Origin: JABGPL01 sp964387885
GTDB taxonomy: Bacteria; Electryoneota; AABM5-125-24; Hatepunaeales; Hatepunaeaceae
Length of the DNA: 64,000 nt
NCBI GenBank assembly: GCA_964387885.1
Contig: CAYLYZ010000003.1
Span: 36,401 to 100,400 of the forward strand
Reading direction: 5' to 3'
Positions 26,152 through 33,856 of this stretch are shown one piece after another (the stretch's first letter is position 1; every line of letters begins with the position of its first letter). The notes below the pieces were generated by a model. It was not told where the DNA came from, ran no database searches, and was given only the letters and a program-made list of their open reading frames with translations. The position numbers and the translations under genes were made by a program.

Positions 26152-26528
26152 TAGAGAGTATCTATTCTATTTTGAGAGGTTCTTTGAATAACAACCTCAA
26201 CCGATCCCACTTGTCCTTCTATCGGAGGATCTTGCTTTCTTAATGAAATAATCACCTCAGTTACCGGGAAAAGATTCAGAATCCTCCTGCATATTTCCTC
26301 ACCGAGTGCTTCCAAAAGATTAAATCTTGTGTGCTTGATGGTTTCGGTAACGATCTTGAAGATTATCTCAAAATCGATTGTATCGTTCAGATCATCTGAT
26401 AAGCCTGCTTTTCGGAGATCATACTTAATCTCAATACTTATTAGAAATATCTGCCCATTTGCTTTCTCTTCCGACTTATTCCCATGATAGGCAAAAATTT
26501 CAATATCATTCAATCTCAGGATGTCCAC
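26151..26528 (-). CDS. folB: Dihydroneopterin aldolase
   Basis: Produces hydroxymethyldihydropterin, the substrate of FolK, from dihydroneopterin. 125 residues: LNDIEIFAYHGNKSEEKANGQ at the start (Tyr and Glu of the active site), FNLLEALGEEICRRIL in the middle and VIISLRKQDPPI. It is directly upstream of folK, giving two consecutive pathway steps. Confidence 0.93.
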   Translation of the reverse strand: MDILRLNDIEIFAYHGNKSEEKANGQIFLISIEIKYDLRKAGLSDDLNDTIDFEIIFKIVTETIKHTRFNLLEALGEEICRRILNLFPVTEVIISLRKQDPPIEGQVGSVEVVIQRTSQNRIDTL

Positions 26529-26538
26529 TTCCAGACCT

Positions 26539-27480
26539 TTACATCAATGCTTTGAAATAGTTTACAGCCCCTTCGGCGACTCCAATGTTGTCGTAACCAC
26601 CTTCGAGAATCGAAATGATTTTCCCAGCTGCGGAGTTTTCTGCAATTCTGGAAATCCTTTCTCCAATTCCTGAATACGCCTTTCCCGTAAGTTTAATCCC
26701 ACTAATTATATCGCGCCAATGACCGTCAAATCCAGCTGATACAAGCACAATCTGCGGTTTATACTCTTCAAGTCGAGGCATTGCATATCTATCAAAAGCT
26801 TTCAGCCAGGTATCATCATCACACCTTGCAACGACAGGAATATTGATGGTGTATCCTTCACCCTCTCTTTCGCCCTTATCATGCCAGTTTCCTGTATCAG
26901 CAGGAAAATAATCTTCCTGGTGGATACTACAATAAAGAACCTTCGGATCTGTCCAAAACGCTTGTTCAGTACCATTGCCATGATGCACATCAAAATCGAT
27001 TACTGCAATATTCTCCAGTGAGTAGTTTTCGATCAGGTATTTTGCCAGAATTGCAATATTATTAAAGATGCAAAATCCCCAGGGACGTGCTGATATCGAA
27101 TGGTGTCCGGGAGGTCTGATCGCAGCGAAACCCTTTAGAATTTGACCTTCCATTATTTCATCTGCAAGGGTTAAACCGGCACCTGCTGCGTGAAGAGCTG
27201 CCGGATAACTTTCGGGACCAACCGCTGCATCCATTGAAGGTAGAAACTCTCCACCCCGCGCACAGAGCTGTCTCATTGCCTCAATATATTTCGGATTGTG
27301 AATATAAGAGACCTCCTCTACTGTGGCTTGACGGGCTTCATATTCTCTTACAGAATTCCACAGGGATTCACCTTTCAAGGCATCAAGAATTGCACTGACT
27401 CTCCCCCACCTTTCCGGATGATCAGGACCGGCATCATGATCCTGACATAACTTATGAGTAGCTATACCGAGTTTAGGCAT
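26539..27480 (-). CDS. Histone-deacetylase-like (arginase-fold) amidohydrolase
   Basis: Zinc-dependent deacetylase-family protein of 313 residues. Catalytic motifs are complete: RPPGHHS with tandem His, DFDVHHGNGTEQ with the zinc-binding Asp/His, SAGFDGH with the second Asp, and EGGYD with the active-site Tyr region. Bacterial members act on acetylpolyamines, acetoin-utilisation targets or unknown acyl substrates; this one is not assignable further. It ends 11 bp before folB starts. Confidence 0.92.
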   Translation of the reverse strand: MPKLGIATHKLCQDHDAGPDHPERWGRVSAILDALKGESLWNSVREYEARQATVEEVSYIHNPKYIEAMRQLCARGGEFLPSMDAAVGPESYPAALHAAGAGLTLADEIMEGQILKGFAAIRPPGHHSISARPWGFCIFNNIAILAKYLIENYSLENIAVIDFDVHHGNGTEQAFWTDPKVLYCSIHQEDYFPADTGNWHDKGEREGEGYTINIPVVARCDDDTWLKAFDRYAMPRLEEYKPQIVLVSAGFDGHWRDIISGIKLTGKAYSGIGERISRIAENSAAGKIISILEGGYDNIGVAEGAVNYFKALM

Positions 27481-27539
27481 AAATGCGACCTATGATCTTT
27501 TGGAAAAATTATAGGTGAAATTCGTGCTGACAAGAGGAA

Positions 27540-28760
27540 TTAATCGCATTGCAAAAACCAGCATTTCAAATATTCAGTTTCGGGATGTCCGGGCAATATC
27601 GGATGGTCGGGTGAATGACCGCCTTTACTGATTAACCTCAGGTTGCGACCAAGCCGAGCTCCAGCTTTCCCGATTATTGCCAGATGTCTTTCCGGAGTTA
27701 AAAGGTGTGAACAGGAACAACTTACCAAAATTCCACCTGGTTTTACAGTTTTGAGAGCTTTCTCGTGAATCCGTCCGTACATAATGCTCCCTTCTTTAAC
27801 AGATGCTCGAGATTTAATAAGAGCAGGAGGATCGAGGACAACAACATCGAAAACCTCACCCTTTTCAGATGTAGTACGGAGGAAATCTGAAACATCAGAT
27901 TTTTCAAAGCTGCATTTGTCAACAACATCATTCACCCTGGAATCCGCAACACCACGTGATATTGCTGAGGCAGAGCTATCAACCATAACCGACGATTCAG
28001 CACCCGAAAGAACTGCTGTTAGTCCCCAACTACCTGAATATGCGTATAGATCTAAAACCCTTTTGCCCTTCACAAATTCTTTTAGTTTCTGCCGATTCAG
28101 CCTCTGATCGAGGAAAAAACCTGTCTTCTGACCTGTGAGAGGACGAGCTGTAAATCGGGCTTTCCCTTCGTGAAACTCAATAGAATCAGGTGTTGTTCCT
28201 AATAGCTGCTTATCTTCGGTTGACAATCCTTCCAGTTTTCTGAATTGATTATCACCTTTCAGGATTATGCTTACCGGATTAACAATATCCTTTAGTAAAC
28301 TAACGATAGTATCAAGTTGTCTTTCTATTCCAGCTGTCAGGGATTGCAGAACGAGGTGATTCAAGTATTTGTCAACAATTAGACCGGGAATCCCGTCACT
28401 CTCCGAATAAATCAGTCGCAATGCATCCCAACCCGGACAATTGGTTTTTCTGAAAGCAACTGCCGATTCAATTCGAGACCGAAGGAGATCACTGTCCCAT
28501 CTTGCGCCACCTCGAGTCATTAACCGAACTGCGATAAGAGAGTTGGGATTTGCATATCCATGGCCAAGTAATTTCCCGTTTGAAGTGCAGAGTGCAACCT
28601 TGTCTCCGGGTTCAATGCCTTTCAGGTTTTCGACGATTTCACCCGCAAAAGCCCACAGATGCCCATCCTTGATTCGCCTATGACGATTCGGTTTCAGGTG
28701 AAGGGAGATCAATTGGCTGTTATTCCTTCGGAGTTCCGGATTCTTTTTCCGGTTTTCCAT
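27540..28760 (-). CDS. Class I SAM-dependent 23S rRNA methyltransferase, RlmI-like
   Basis: Predicted cytosine-5 rRNA methyltransferase. The N-terminal PUA domain covers about 17-90 (LKPNRHRRIKDGHLWAFAGEI). A central linker is followed by the Rossmann domain with SAM motif RVLDLYAYSGSWGL and catalytic-site DPPALIKSRA and SCSCS. 406 residues. The ATG at 28760 overlaps pyrG by 41 bp. A TTG at 28712 (AAGGA upstream) would give the usual RlmI start (M)ISLHLKPNRHRR and clear the overlap, so it is a real alternative. Confidence 0.88.
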   Translation of the reverse strand: MENRKKNPELRRNNSQLISLHLKPNRHRRIKDGHLWAFAGEIVENLKGIEPGDKVALCTSNGKLLGHGYANPNSLIAVRLMTRGGARWDSDLLRSRIESAVAFRKTNCPGWDALRLIYSESDGIPGLIVDKYLNHLVLQSLTAGIERQLDTIVSLLKDIVNPVSIILKGDNQFRKLEGLSTEDKQLLGTTPDSIEFHEGKARFTARPLTGQKTGFFLDQRLNRQKLKEFVKGKRVLDLYAYSGSWGLTAVLSGAESSVMVDSSASAISRGVADSRVNDVVDKCSFEKSDVSDFLRTTSEKGEVFDVVVLDPPALIKSRASVKEGSIMYGRIHEKALKTVKPGGILVSCSCSHLLTPERHLAIIGKAGARLGRNLRLISKGGHSPDHPILPGHPETEYLKCWFLQCD

Positions 28761-30390
28761 TCAGGAAATACTCAAGCGAAGCTCTCACAAAATCGTGGAA
28801 GAGTGGATGAGGTTGTGTAAAACGGCTTTTGAGTTCAGGATGGAATTGACAGGCAATAAACCATGGATGATCCTTCAACTCAATCATTTCAACTAATTTA
28901 TGATCGGGAGATAATCCCCCGAATGTCATTCCGGCTTTGGTAAACTTTGTTCTGTATTTGTTGTTAAACTCATAGCGATGTCGATGGCGCTCACTAATCA
29001 ACTCTTTACCATAAATATCAAACGCCTTAGAACCTCGTTGGATATGGCAGGGCTCCGCGCCTAACCGCATTGTTGCACCTTTGTCCCGGATATTTTTCTG
29101 TTCGGGCAACAGGTCAATCACGGGATACCGGGTCTTCTTGTGGAATTCGCTCGAGTTGGCAGTTTTATAGCCAAGTTTACTTCTGGCAAATTCGATTACG
29201 GCACAATGCATACCGAGACAAATCCCAAAGAACGGAATTTTATTCTCCCTGAAATATCTGACAGCTTCAACTTTGCCCTCAATCCCTCTATCTCCAAATC
29301 CGCCAGGTATTAACAGTCCGGATGCATTTTTGAATTTTTCAGCAGCATTATCTTTGGTAACCTTTTCGGAATCAATCCACCTGAGGTTAACCTTAACATC
29401 ATTTTCAGTTCCTGCATGGATAAAAGATTCAATTATACTCTTATAAGCATCGTGAAGCTCTGTATATTTACCACAAATCGCTATGTCTATATTGTGTTTT
29501 GCGTTTTTCATGCGTCCAAGGGTTTTCTTCCAGACATTCAGATCCGGTTGATCACACTTCAGGCGGAACTGACGCAATATATACTCACCAAATCCCTGTT
29601 CGGCAAATTTCAAAGGTACATCATAAATGCTCTCAGCGTCGAGAGCCTCAATAACTGCACCCTCATTAACAGAACAAAAAAGAGCAATCTTCTTTTTCAA
29701 ATCTTTGGAAAGAGGCTGCTCATGAGATCTGCATATCAAGAGATCCGGTTGAATACCAATTTCTCGCAAGGCTTTTACCGAGTGTTGTGTCGGCTTGGTT
29801 TTCACCTCACCTGTTGCCTGAATATATGGCACCAAAGTCAAATGGACAAAAGCACAGCGACGAGGTCCCAACTCGGTTCCCAACTGGCGTATTGCTTCGA
29901 GGAAGGGAAGCCCCTCTATATCACCAACTGTTCCACCAATTTCAAATAACGCAACATCCCATGCTGGATCCCCATTTTCCGCAACGACGCGAATTCGTCT
30001 TTTTATTTCATCAGTGATATGGGGAATCACCTGAACGGTTGCACCTAAGTAATCACCAGCACGTTCTCTTGAAATCACAGTATCGTAGATTTGTCCGGTG
30101 GTAACGTTGTTCAGCGTTTGCATCGAAATATCGAGAAAGCGCTCGTAATGTCCGAGATCCAGATCAGTTTCCGCTCCATCATCAGTAACATAAACCTCTC
30201 CATGCTGATAGGGATTCATAGTCCCTGGGTCAACATTAAGATATGGATCCAATTTCATGATGGTTACATTTAAACCGCGAGCTTTCAACAAAGTGCCTAA
30301 TGAAGCTGCTGAAATACCTTTTCCGAGTGATGAAACAACACCACCTGTGAAAAAGATATAGCGTGTGTGTTTTTTTGTGGAGCGTGCCAA
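28720..30390 (-). CDS. pyrG: CTP synthase
   Basis: Converts UTP to CTP using glutamine. 556 residues: the N-terminal synthetase domain starts RYIFFTGGVVSSLGKGISAASLG with the P-loop and carries the LDPYLNVDPGTMNPYQHGEV motif. The C-terminal glutaminase has the oxyanion loop GGFGDRGIEGK, nucleophile GICLGMH (Cys), and the final His/Glu in CQFHPELKSRF. It is the last gene before the direction changes at 30391-30722. Confidence 0.98.
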   Translation of the reverse strand: MARSTKKHTRYIFFTGGVVSSLGKGISAASLGTLLKARGLNVTIMKLDPYLNVDPGTMNPYQHGEVYVTDDGAETDLDLGHYERFLDISMQTLNNVTTGQIYDTVISRERAGDYLGATVQVIPHITDEIKRRIRVVAENGDPAWDVALFEIGGTVGDIEGLPFLEAIRQLGTELGPRRCAFVHLTLVPYIQATGEVKTKPTQHSVKALREIGIQPDLLICRSHEQPLSKDLKKKIALFCSVNEGAVIEALDAESIYDVPLKFAEQGFGEYILRQFRLKCDQPDLNVWKKTLGRMKNAKHNIDIAICGKYTELHDAYKSIIESFIHAGTENDVKVNLRWIDSEKVTKDNAAEKFKNASGLLIPGGFGDRGIEGKVEAVRYFRENKIPFFGICLGMHCAVIEFARSKLGYKTANSSEFHKKTRYPVIDLLPEQKNIRDKGATMRLGAEPCHIQRGSKAFDIYGKELISERHRHRYEFNNKYRTKFTKAGMTFGGLSPDHKLVEMIELKDHPWFIACQFHPELKSRFTQPHPLFHDFVRASLEYFLNGKPEKESGTPKE

Positions 30391-30722
30391 AGGTTCGATC
30401 CTTTTTTCGTGCCGGTTATGAGATAAATTTGGACTGCAGATAATTTCGTTAGCAGAAGTTGGCGGTGTAAGTCAAATGAATGAGCCCGGGAATTCGTACG
30501 AAATAAAAGTCTGCTTTGCATCAATATATGCCCGACGAACGGGATTGTCAACGTGCGGATTTAGAATCATCAACCCGATGTGAAGAGAGATCAAAAAATG
30601 ATTAGAACACTTTGCATGCATCTGCATATTTTTGTCACAATCAAACAACTCAAAATAGGTTGCATTAGCAATTTAAGAAAGTTATCTTTCGCTGTTGAAA
30701 AGAACCTTTAATCCTTCATGCA
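30391..30722. other. Divergent intergenic region between pyrG and lpdA
   Basis: 332 bp with no gene. The right half carries the promoter proposed for lpdA at 30660-30688. On the minus strand a TTGACT (about 30480) could serve pyrG with a weak TAACGA -10 at 18 bases; this is only a candidate. No hairpin or riboswitch-like structure stood out. Confidence 0.5.
30660..30688 (+). promoter_or_regulatory. Candidate promoter for lpdA
   Basis: TTGCAT (30660-30665) and TATCTT (30683-30688) are 17 bases apart. The predicted start is near 30695, giving a leader of about 28 bases before the ATG at 30723. Both boxes deviate from consensus by two bases. Confidence 0.45.
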
Positions 30723-32138
30723 ATGGTAATGAAAATGGCAACAACTCAAAACAAATATGATGTAATCGTAATCGGCAGTGGTCCGGGTGGTTATGTAGCA
30801 GCAATTAGAGCAACACAACTTGGAAAAAAAGTCGCTGTCGTCGAACGTGAAAACCTCGGTGGAGTTTGTCTGAACTGGGGATGCATTCCAACTAAAGCGC
30901 TGCTTGAATCAGCTCGCCTGCTCGATGAAATGCGAAATGCAAAATCATTCGGGCTCCAGTGCGAAACCCCGGCACCAGACTGGAAAGCGGTAATCAAACG
31001 TTCTCGGCTCGCTTCAACAAGGATGTCTAAGGGCGTTGAGTTTTTGATGAAGAAAAACAAAATTGATGTAATAAAGGGCAGCGGTGAATTCAACGCACCT
31101 GGAAAGTTAAGCGTTCAAATGAGCGAGGGAGTTGAAGAACTCGAAGCTGATAATTTCATTATCGCCACCGGAGCTCGTTCCCGTTCCCTGCCCGGCTTTG
31201 ATTTTGATGGCAAAAAAATAATCAGCTCTAAAGAAGCGATGATATTACCTGAAAATCCCAAAAGCATGCTCGTGATTGGAGCAGGAGCTATTGGAGTGGA
31301 GTTTGCATATTTCTACTCTGTGATGGGCTGCAAGGTAACTCTTGTTGAACTGATGGATCAGGTTGTACCGGTCGAAGATAAGGAAATCGCAACAACTCTC
31401 GAGCGATTGTTTACAAAACGTGGGATTGATGTCCACACTTCGAGCAAAGTAACAAATATCAAAAAGAAGAAGACTGGAGCCTATACATATACAATCGAAG
31501 GCAATAAAGGTGAGACTACCGTTGATGCCGATGTGTGTCTCGTAGCCGTTGGCGTCCAGCCCAATACCGATGACCTCGGACTCGACAAAATTGGAGTTGA
31601 AACAGATCGGGGATTTGTGAAAGTCGACGACCACCTTCGAACGAATGTACCCGGAGTATTCGCAATTGGTGACGTTGCCGGACCCCCGTTGCTGGCTCAT
31701 GTCGCTTCGCATGAAGGTATTTGTGCAGCAGAAACAATTTCCGGGCTTGAAGTTCCCGGAATAGACCATTCAAACGTTCCTGGATGTACATATTGCCACC
31801 CTCAGATTGCTTCTGTGGGAATTTCAGAGGCAAAAGCTAAAGAAACCGGACATGAAATAAAAACGGGAAAATACCTATTCCGGGCAAATGGTCGTGCAGT
31901 CGCAGGTGGAGAAACTGACGGATTTGTGAAATTTGTGGTTGACTCAAAATACAATGAAGTGTTGGGAGTACACATTATCGGTCCCGGAGCACCTGAGCTT
32001 ATTGGTGAGGTTGTACTTGGACGAGAATTTGAATTAACCGCAGAAGACTTCGCCAAAACAATGCATGCTCATCCAACTCTTTCGGAAGCTGTGATGGAAG
32101 CAGCCGGAGATGCGCTGGGTGAAGCAATTCATACATAA
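30723..32138 (+). CDS. lpdA: Dihydrolipoyl dehydrogenase
   Basis: E3 component of pyruvate/2-oxoglutarate dehydrogenase or of the glycine cleavage system, reoxidising lipoyl groups with NAD. The 471-residue product has FAD motif DVIVIGSGPGGYVAA, redox pair GGVCLNWGCIPTKA, NAD motif VIGAGAIGVEFA, the second FAD motif VFAIGDVAGPPLLAH, and the C-terminal His-Glu dyad in HAHPTLSEAVMEAA. Two nearby in-frame ATGs (MVMKM) make the exact start uncertain. It is followed by lipB, another lipoate-metabolism gene. Confidence 0.97.
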   Translation: MVMKMATTQNKYDVIVIGSGPGGYVAAIRATQLGKKVAVVERENLGGVCLNWGCIPTKALLESARLLDEMRNAKSFGLQCETPAPDWKAVIKRSRLASTRMSKGVEFLMKKNKIDVIKGSGEFNAPGKLSVQMSEGVEELEADNFIIATGARSRSLPGFDFDGKKIISSKEAMILPENPKSMLVIGAGAIGVEFAYFYSVMGCKVTLVELMDQVVPVEDKEIATTLERLFTKRGIDVHTSSKVTNIKKKKTGAYTYTIEGNKGETTVDADVCLVAVGVQPNTDDLGLDKIGVETDRGFVKVDDHLRTNVPGVFAIGDVAGPPLLAHVASHEGICAAETISGLEVPGIDHSNVPGCTYCHPQIASVGISEAKAKETGHEIKTGKYLFRANGRAVAGGETDGFVKFVVDSKYNEVLGVHIIGPGAPELIGEVVLGREFELTAEDFAKTMHAHPTLSEAVMEAAGDALGEAIHT

Positions 32139-32159
32139 AATGAGATACCTTTGACTTAT

Positions 32160-32230
32160 GTGTTGTCAGGCGTCCCCGCCTGACATTTGAGTCCATGTCT
32201 TTTCCGCCTGGCGAGGACGCATGACGACAC
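32160..32230. repeat. Intergenic inverted repeat, GTC-AGGCG family copy 1
   Basis: Left arm 32160-32184 and right arm 32205-32230 pair imperfectly (shared core GTC.GGCGTCC.CGCC). Each arm is itself partly palindromic. The same core occurs at 41104-41179 and as a half copy at 33822-33845. Confidence 0.7.
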
Positions 32231-32313
32231 CCAATACGATAAAAGTAGGATAGGCATTCTCAGCTTGTCCATCCTGCGTCAGCAGGATTCAGAAGCCAGA
32301 AATTACAAAAACG

Positions 32314-32979
32314 ATGACGAGTATTTCAAACAATAACATCAAATTACCTCTGAACATCATCCGAATCCCAGGATTATCCGACTATAACGAAACCTGGGAA
32401 ATGCAGCGGAAGATATCCTCTGAAGTTCTGAGTGGCGAGGAAGATACTCTAATACTTACCGAACACCCCAAAGTCATCACCATCGGTCGAGCCGGTGGTG
32501 ATGATAATTTGCTGACTCCACCTGAAGAGCTGGAAAATCTCGGTTTCCGGATAGTCCACACCAACCGCGGTGGAGACATAACTTACCACGGACCGGGTCA
32601 GCTAATAATCTACCCAATCTTTAACCTGAAAAGACATTACCTCGATGTACACAGATTCTTAAGAGACATTGAGGAAGTTGCAATTAAGGTTCTTGAAAAC
32701 TACGATATCACCGGAAAACGAGTTGAAGGTAAAACCGGTGTCTGGACAGAACAGGGCAAGATCGCCTCAATCGGTTTTCACGTTAAGAAATGGGTTACAA
32801 CTCACGGCATGTCGCTGAATGTGAACGTTGATTTGAATGATTTCAACCATATCATTGCCTGTGGGATAGAAGGGGCAAATGCTGCTTCGATTGAGAAATT
32901 GATTGGTAGAAAAGTTGATTTTGACGAAGTTGTCGACAGGGTTATTGATGCGGTGCATGAGGTTTTTTTCCGAAGCTAA
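32314..32979 (+). CDS. lipB: Octanoyl (lipoyl) transferase
   Basis: Moves octanoate from acyl carrier protein to lipoyl domains, the first step of lipoate synthesis. The 221-residue product shows TNRGGDITYHGPGQLIIYP at about 83-101, lysine 149 (GKIASIGFHV) and nucleophile Cys183 (IACGI). The 34-residue spacing between Lys and Cys equals that in M. tuberculosis LipB. It is 175 bp after lpdA, so the substrate pathway matches. No lipA is in the window. Confidence 0.95.
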   Translation: MTSISNNNIKLPLNIIRIPGLSDYNETWEMQRKISSEVLSGEEDTLILTEHPKVITIGRAGGDDNLLTPPEELENLGFRIVHTNRGGDITYHGPGQLIIYPIFNLKRHYLDVHRFLRDIEEVAIKVLENYDITGKRVEGKTGVWTEQGKIASIGFHVKKWVTTHGMSLNVNVDLNDFNHIIACGIEGANAASIEKLIGRKVDFDEVVDRVIDAVHEVFFRS

Positions 32980-32987
32980 GAATTATG

Positions 32988-33120
32988 TGGAGTGCTCAAG
33001 CCATGCTTGAGCTTTTCACTCTATTAGTAGCATTAATTCAGCGATTAATCCCTATTTGAGACGTTATAATTTATATTTCAAAGCTTTGCTTTGATGCTCA
33101 AGCATGGCTTGAGCACTCCA
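32988..33120. repeat. Palindromic repeat element, copy 1 of the TA bracket
   Basis: Perfect 25-bp inverted arms at 32988-33012 and 33096-33120 around an 83-base centre. Within each arm TGCTCAAGC / GCTTGAGC is itself a palindrome, so an arm can fold alone. The right arm ends 4 bp before the toxin stop. An identical pair of arms occurs at 33719-33802. Confidence 0.9.
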
Positions 33121-33124
33121 AATA

Positions 33125-33391
33125 TTATCCGTAATGAGTCCACATCCTGATTACTTTCACTGCCTTCAGATCATCGAATATTTGATAAACCAACCGATGT
33201 TGAATATTTATCCGTCGCGAAAATGCTCCTGATAGATCCCCCAAAAGCTTTTCAAAAGGAGGAGGAGTTTGATATGGATTTTTGGCGAGAATTTCAAGAA
33301 TATCCTCTGCCTTCTTGCGCAAACCTGCCGCAGATAACTTTTTGACATCTTTAAGAGCTTGTTTCGTATAATAAATTCGCCACTCTACCAT
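33125..33391 (-). CDS. yoeB: YoeB/Txe-family mRNA interferase toxin
   Basis: RelE-superfamily toxin that cleaves mRNA on the ribosome. The 88-residue product has the four catalytic positions in register with E. coli YoeB: Glu47 (PPFEKLL), Arg66 (QHRLVYQ), His86 and Tyr87 (WTHYG at the end). Complete and apparently active. It overlaps the antitoxin frame by 7 bp, so antitoxin is made first. It lies between two identical palindromic elements. Confidence 0.92.
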   Translation of the reverse strand: MVEWRIYYTKQALKDVKKLSAAGLRKKAEDILEILAKNPYQTPPPFEKLLGDLSGAFSRRINIQHRLVYQIFDDLKAVKVIRMWTHYG

Positions 33392-33627
33392 TCAACATCC
33401 TCAGTGCACTCCTCTAACGGTGTTTCAAGCCCCTCCCGAATAGATTCTCGCAGACCCGGAATATTAAGCAAGTAGAGTGTCTCCTGCACAGCACGCCAGT
33501 CATCTTCGGAAATGAGGACAGCGTTGCCTCGTTTGCCTTTTATAACAATCGGTTCATGCGAAGCTATTGCTTCATCGATAAGTTTGAACAACTTCGAACG
33601 GGCTTCAGTTGATGTAAGGATTGGCAT
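33385..33627 (-). CDS. YefM/Phd-family antitoxin
   Basis: Neutralises YoeB and represses the operon. Residues 1-50 carry the Phd/YefM N-terminal DNA-binding fold (MPILTSTEARSKLFKLIDEA, then HEPIVIKGKRGNAVLISEDDW). The acidic C-terminal tail (EGLETPLEECTEDVEW) is the usual toxin-binding part. The frame is open ten codons earlier, but AGGGA 5 bases before the ATG at 33627 favours this start, giving 80 residues. Confidence 0.9.
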   Translation of the reverse strand: MPILTSTEARSKLFKLIDEAIASHEPIVIKGKRGNAVLISEDDWRAVQETLYLLNIPGLRESIREGLETPLEECTEDVEW

Positions 33628-33664
33628 GGTTTTCCCTAAATTTGTATTGACTGACATGTTTATA

Positions 33665-33687
33665 ATGTACGTAATTATGTACGTAAT
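33665..33687. promoter_or_regulatory. Likely antitoxin operator
   Basis: Two direct copies of ATGTACGTAAT (33665-33675 and 33677-33687), each with the palindrome TACGTA. They stand about 40 bp upstream of the antitoxin start, where YefM-type repressors bind TGTAC-type palindromes. Confidence 0.6.
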
Positions 33688-33718
33688 GGCAAGAAGATAT
33701 ACGGCTAATTTACTTTCG

Positions 33719-33802
33719 TGGAGTGCTCAAGCCATGCTTGAGCTTTTACTTGCATTATTTCGAAGCTTCGCTTCGATGCTCAAGCATGGCTTGAGCACTC
33801 CA
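33719..33802. repeat. Palindromic repeat element, copy 2 of the TA bracket
   Basis: Perfect 25-bp arms at 33719-33743 and 33778-33802 with a 34-base centre. The arms are identical in sequence to the copy at 32988-33120. The centres differ but share a short GAAGCTTCGCTTCGA-like palindrome before the right arm. Confidence 0.9.
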
Positions 33803-33821
33803 TCTTAAGGCTATTTAAGTG

Positions 33822-33845
33822 GTGTCAGGTGCCCTCACCTGACAC
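33822..33845. repeat. Hairpin, half copy of the GTC-AGGCG family
   Basis: GTGTCAGGTG / CACCTGACAC, a perfect 10-bp stem with loop CCCT. It lies just after the second TA-bracket element and before the stop of the LamG protein; it may act as a transcript end for the latter. Confidence 0.6.
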
Positions 33846-33856
33846 ATAAGTTATTG

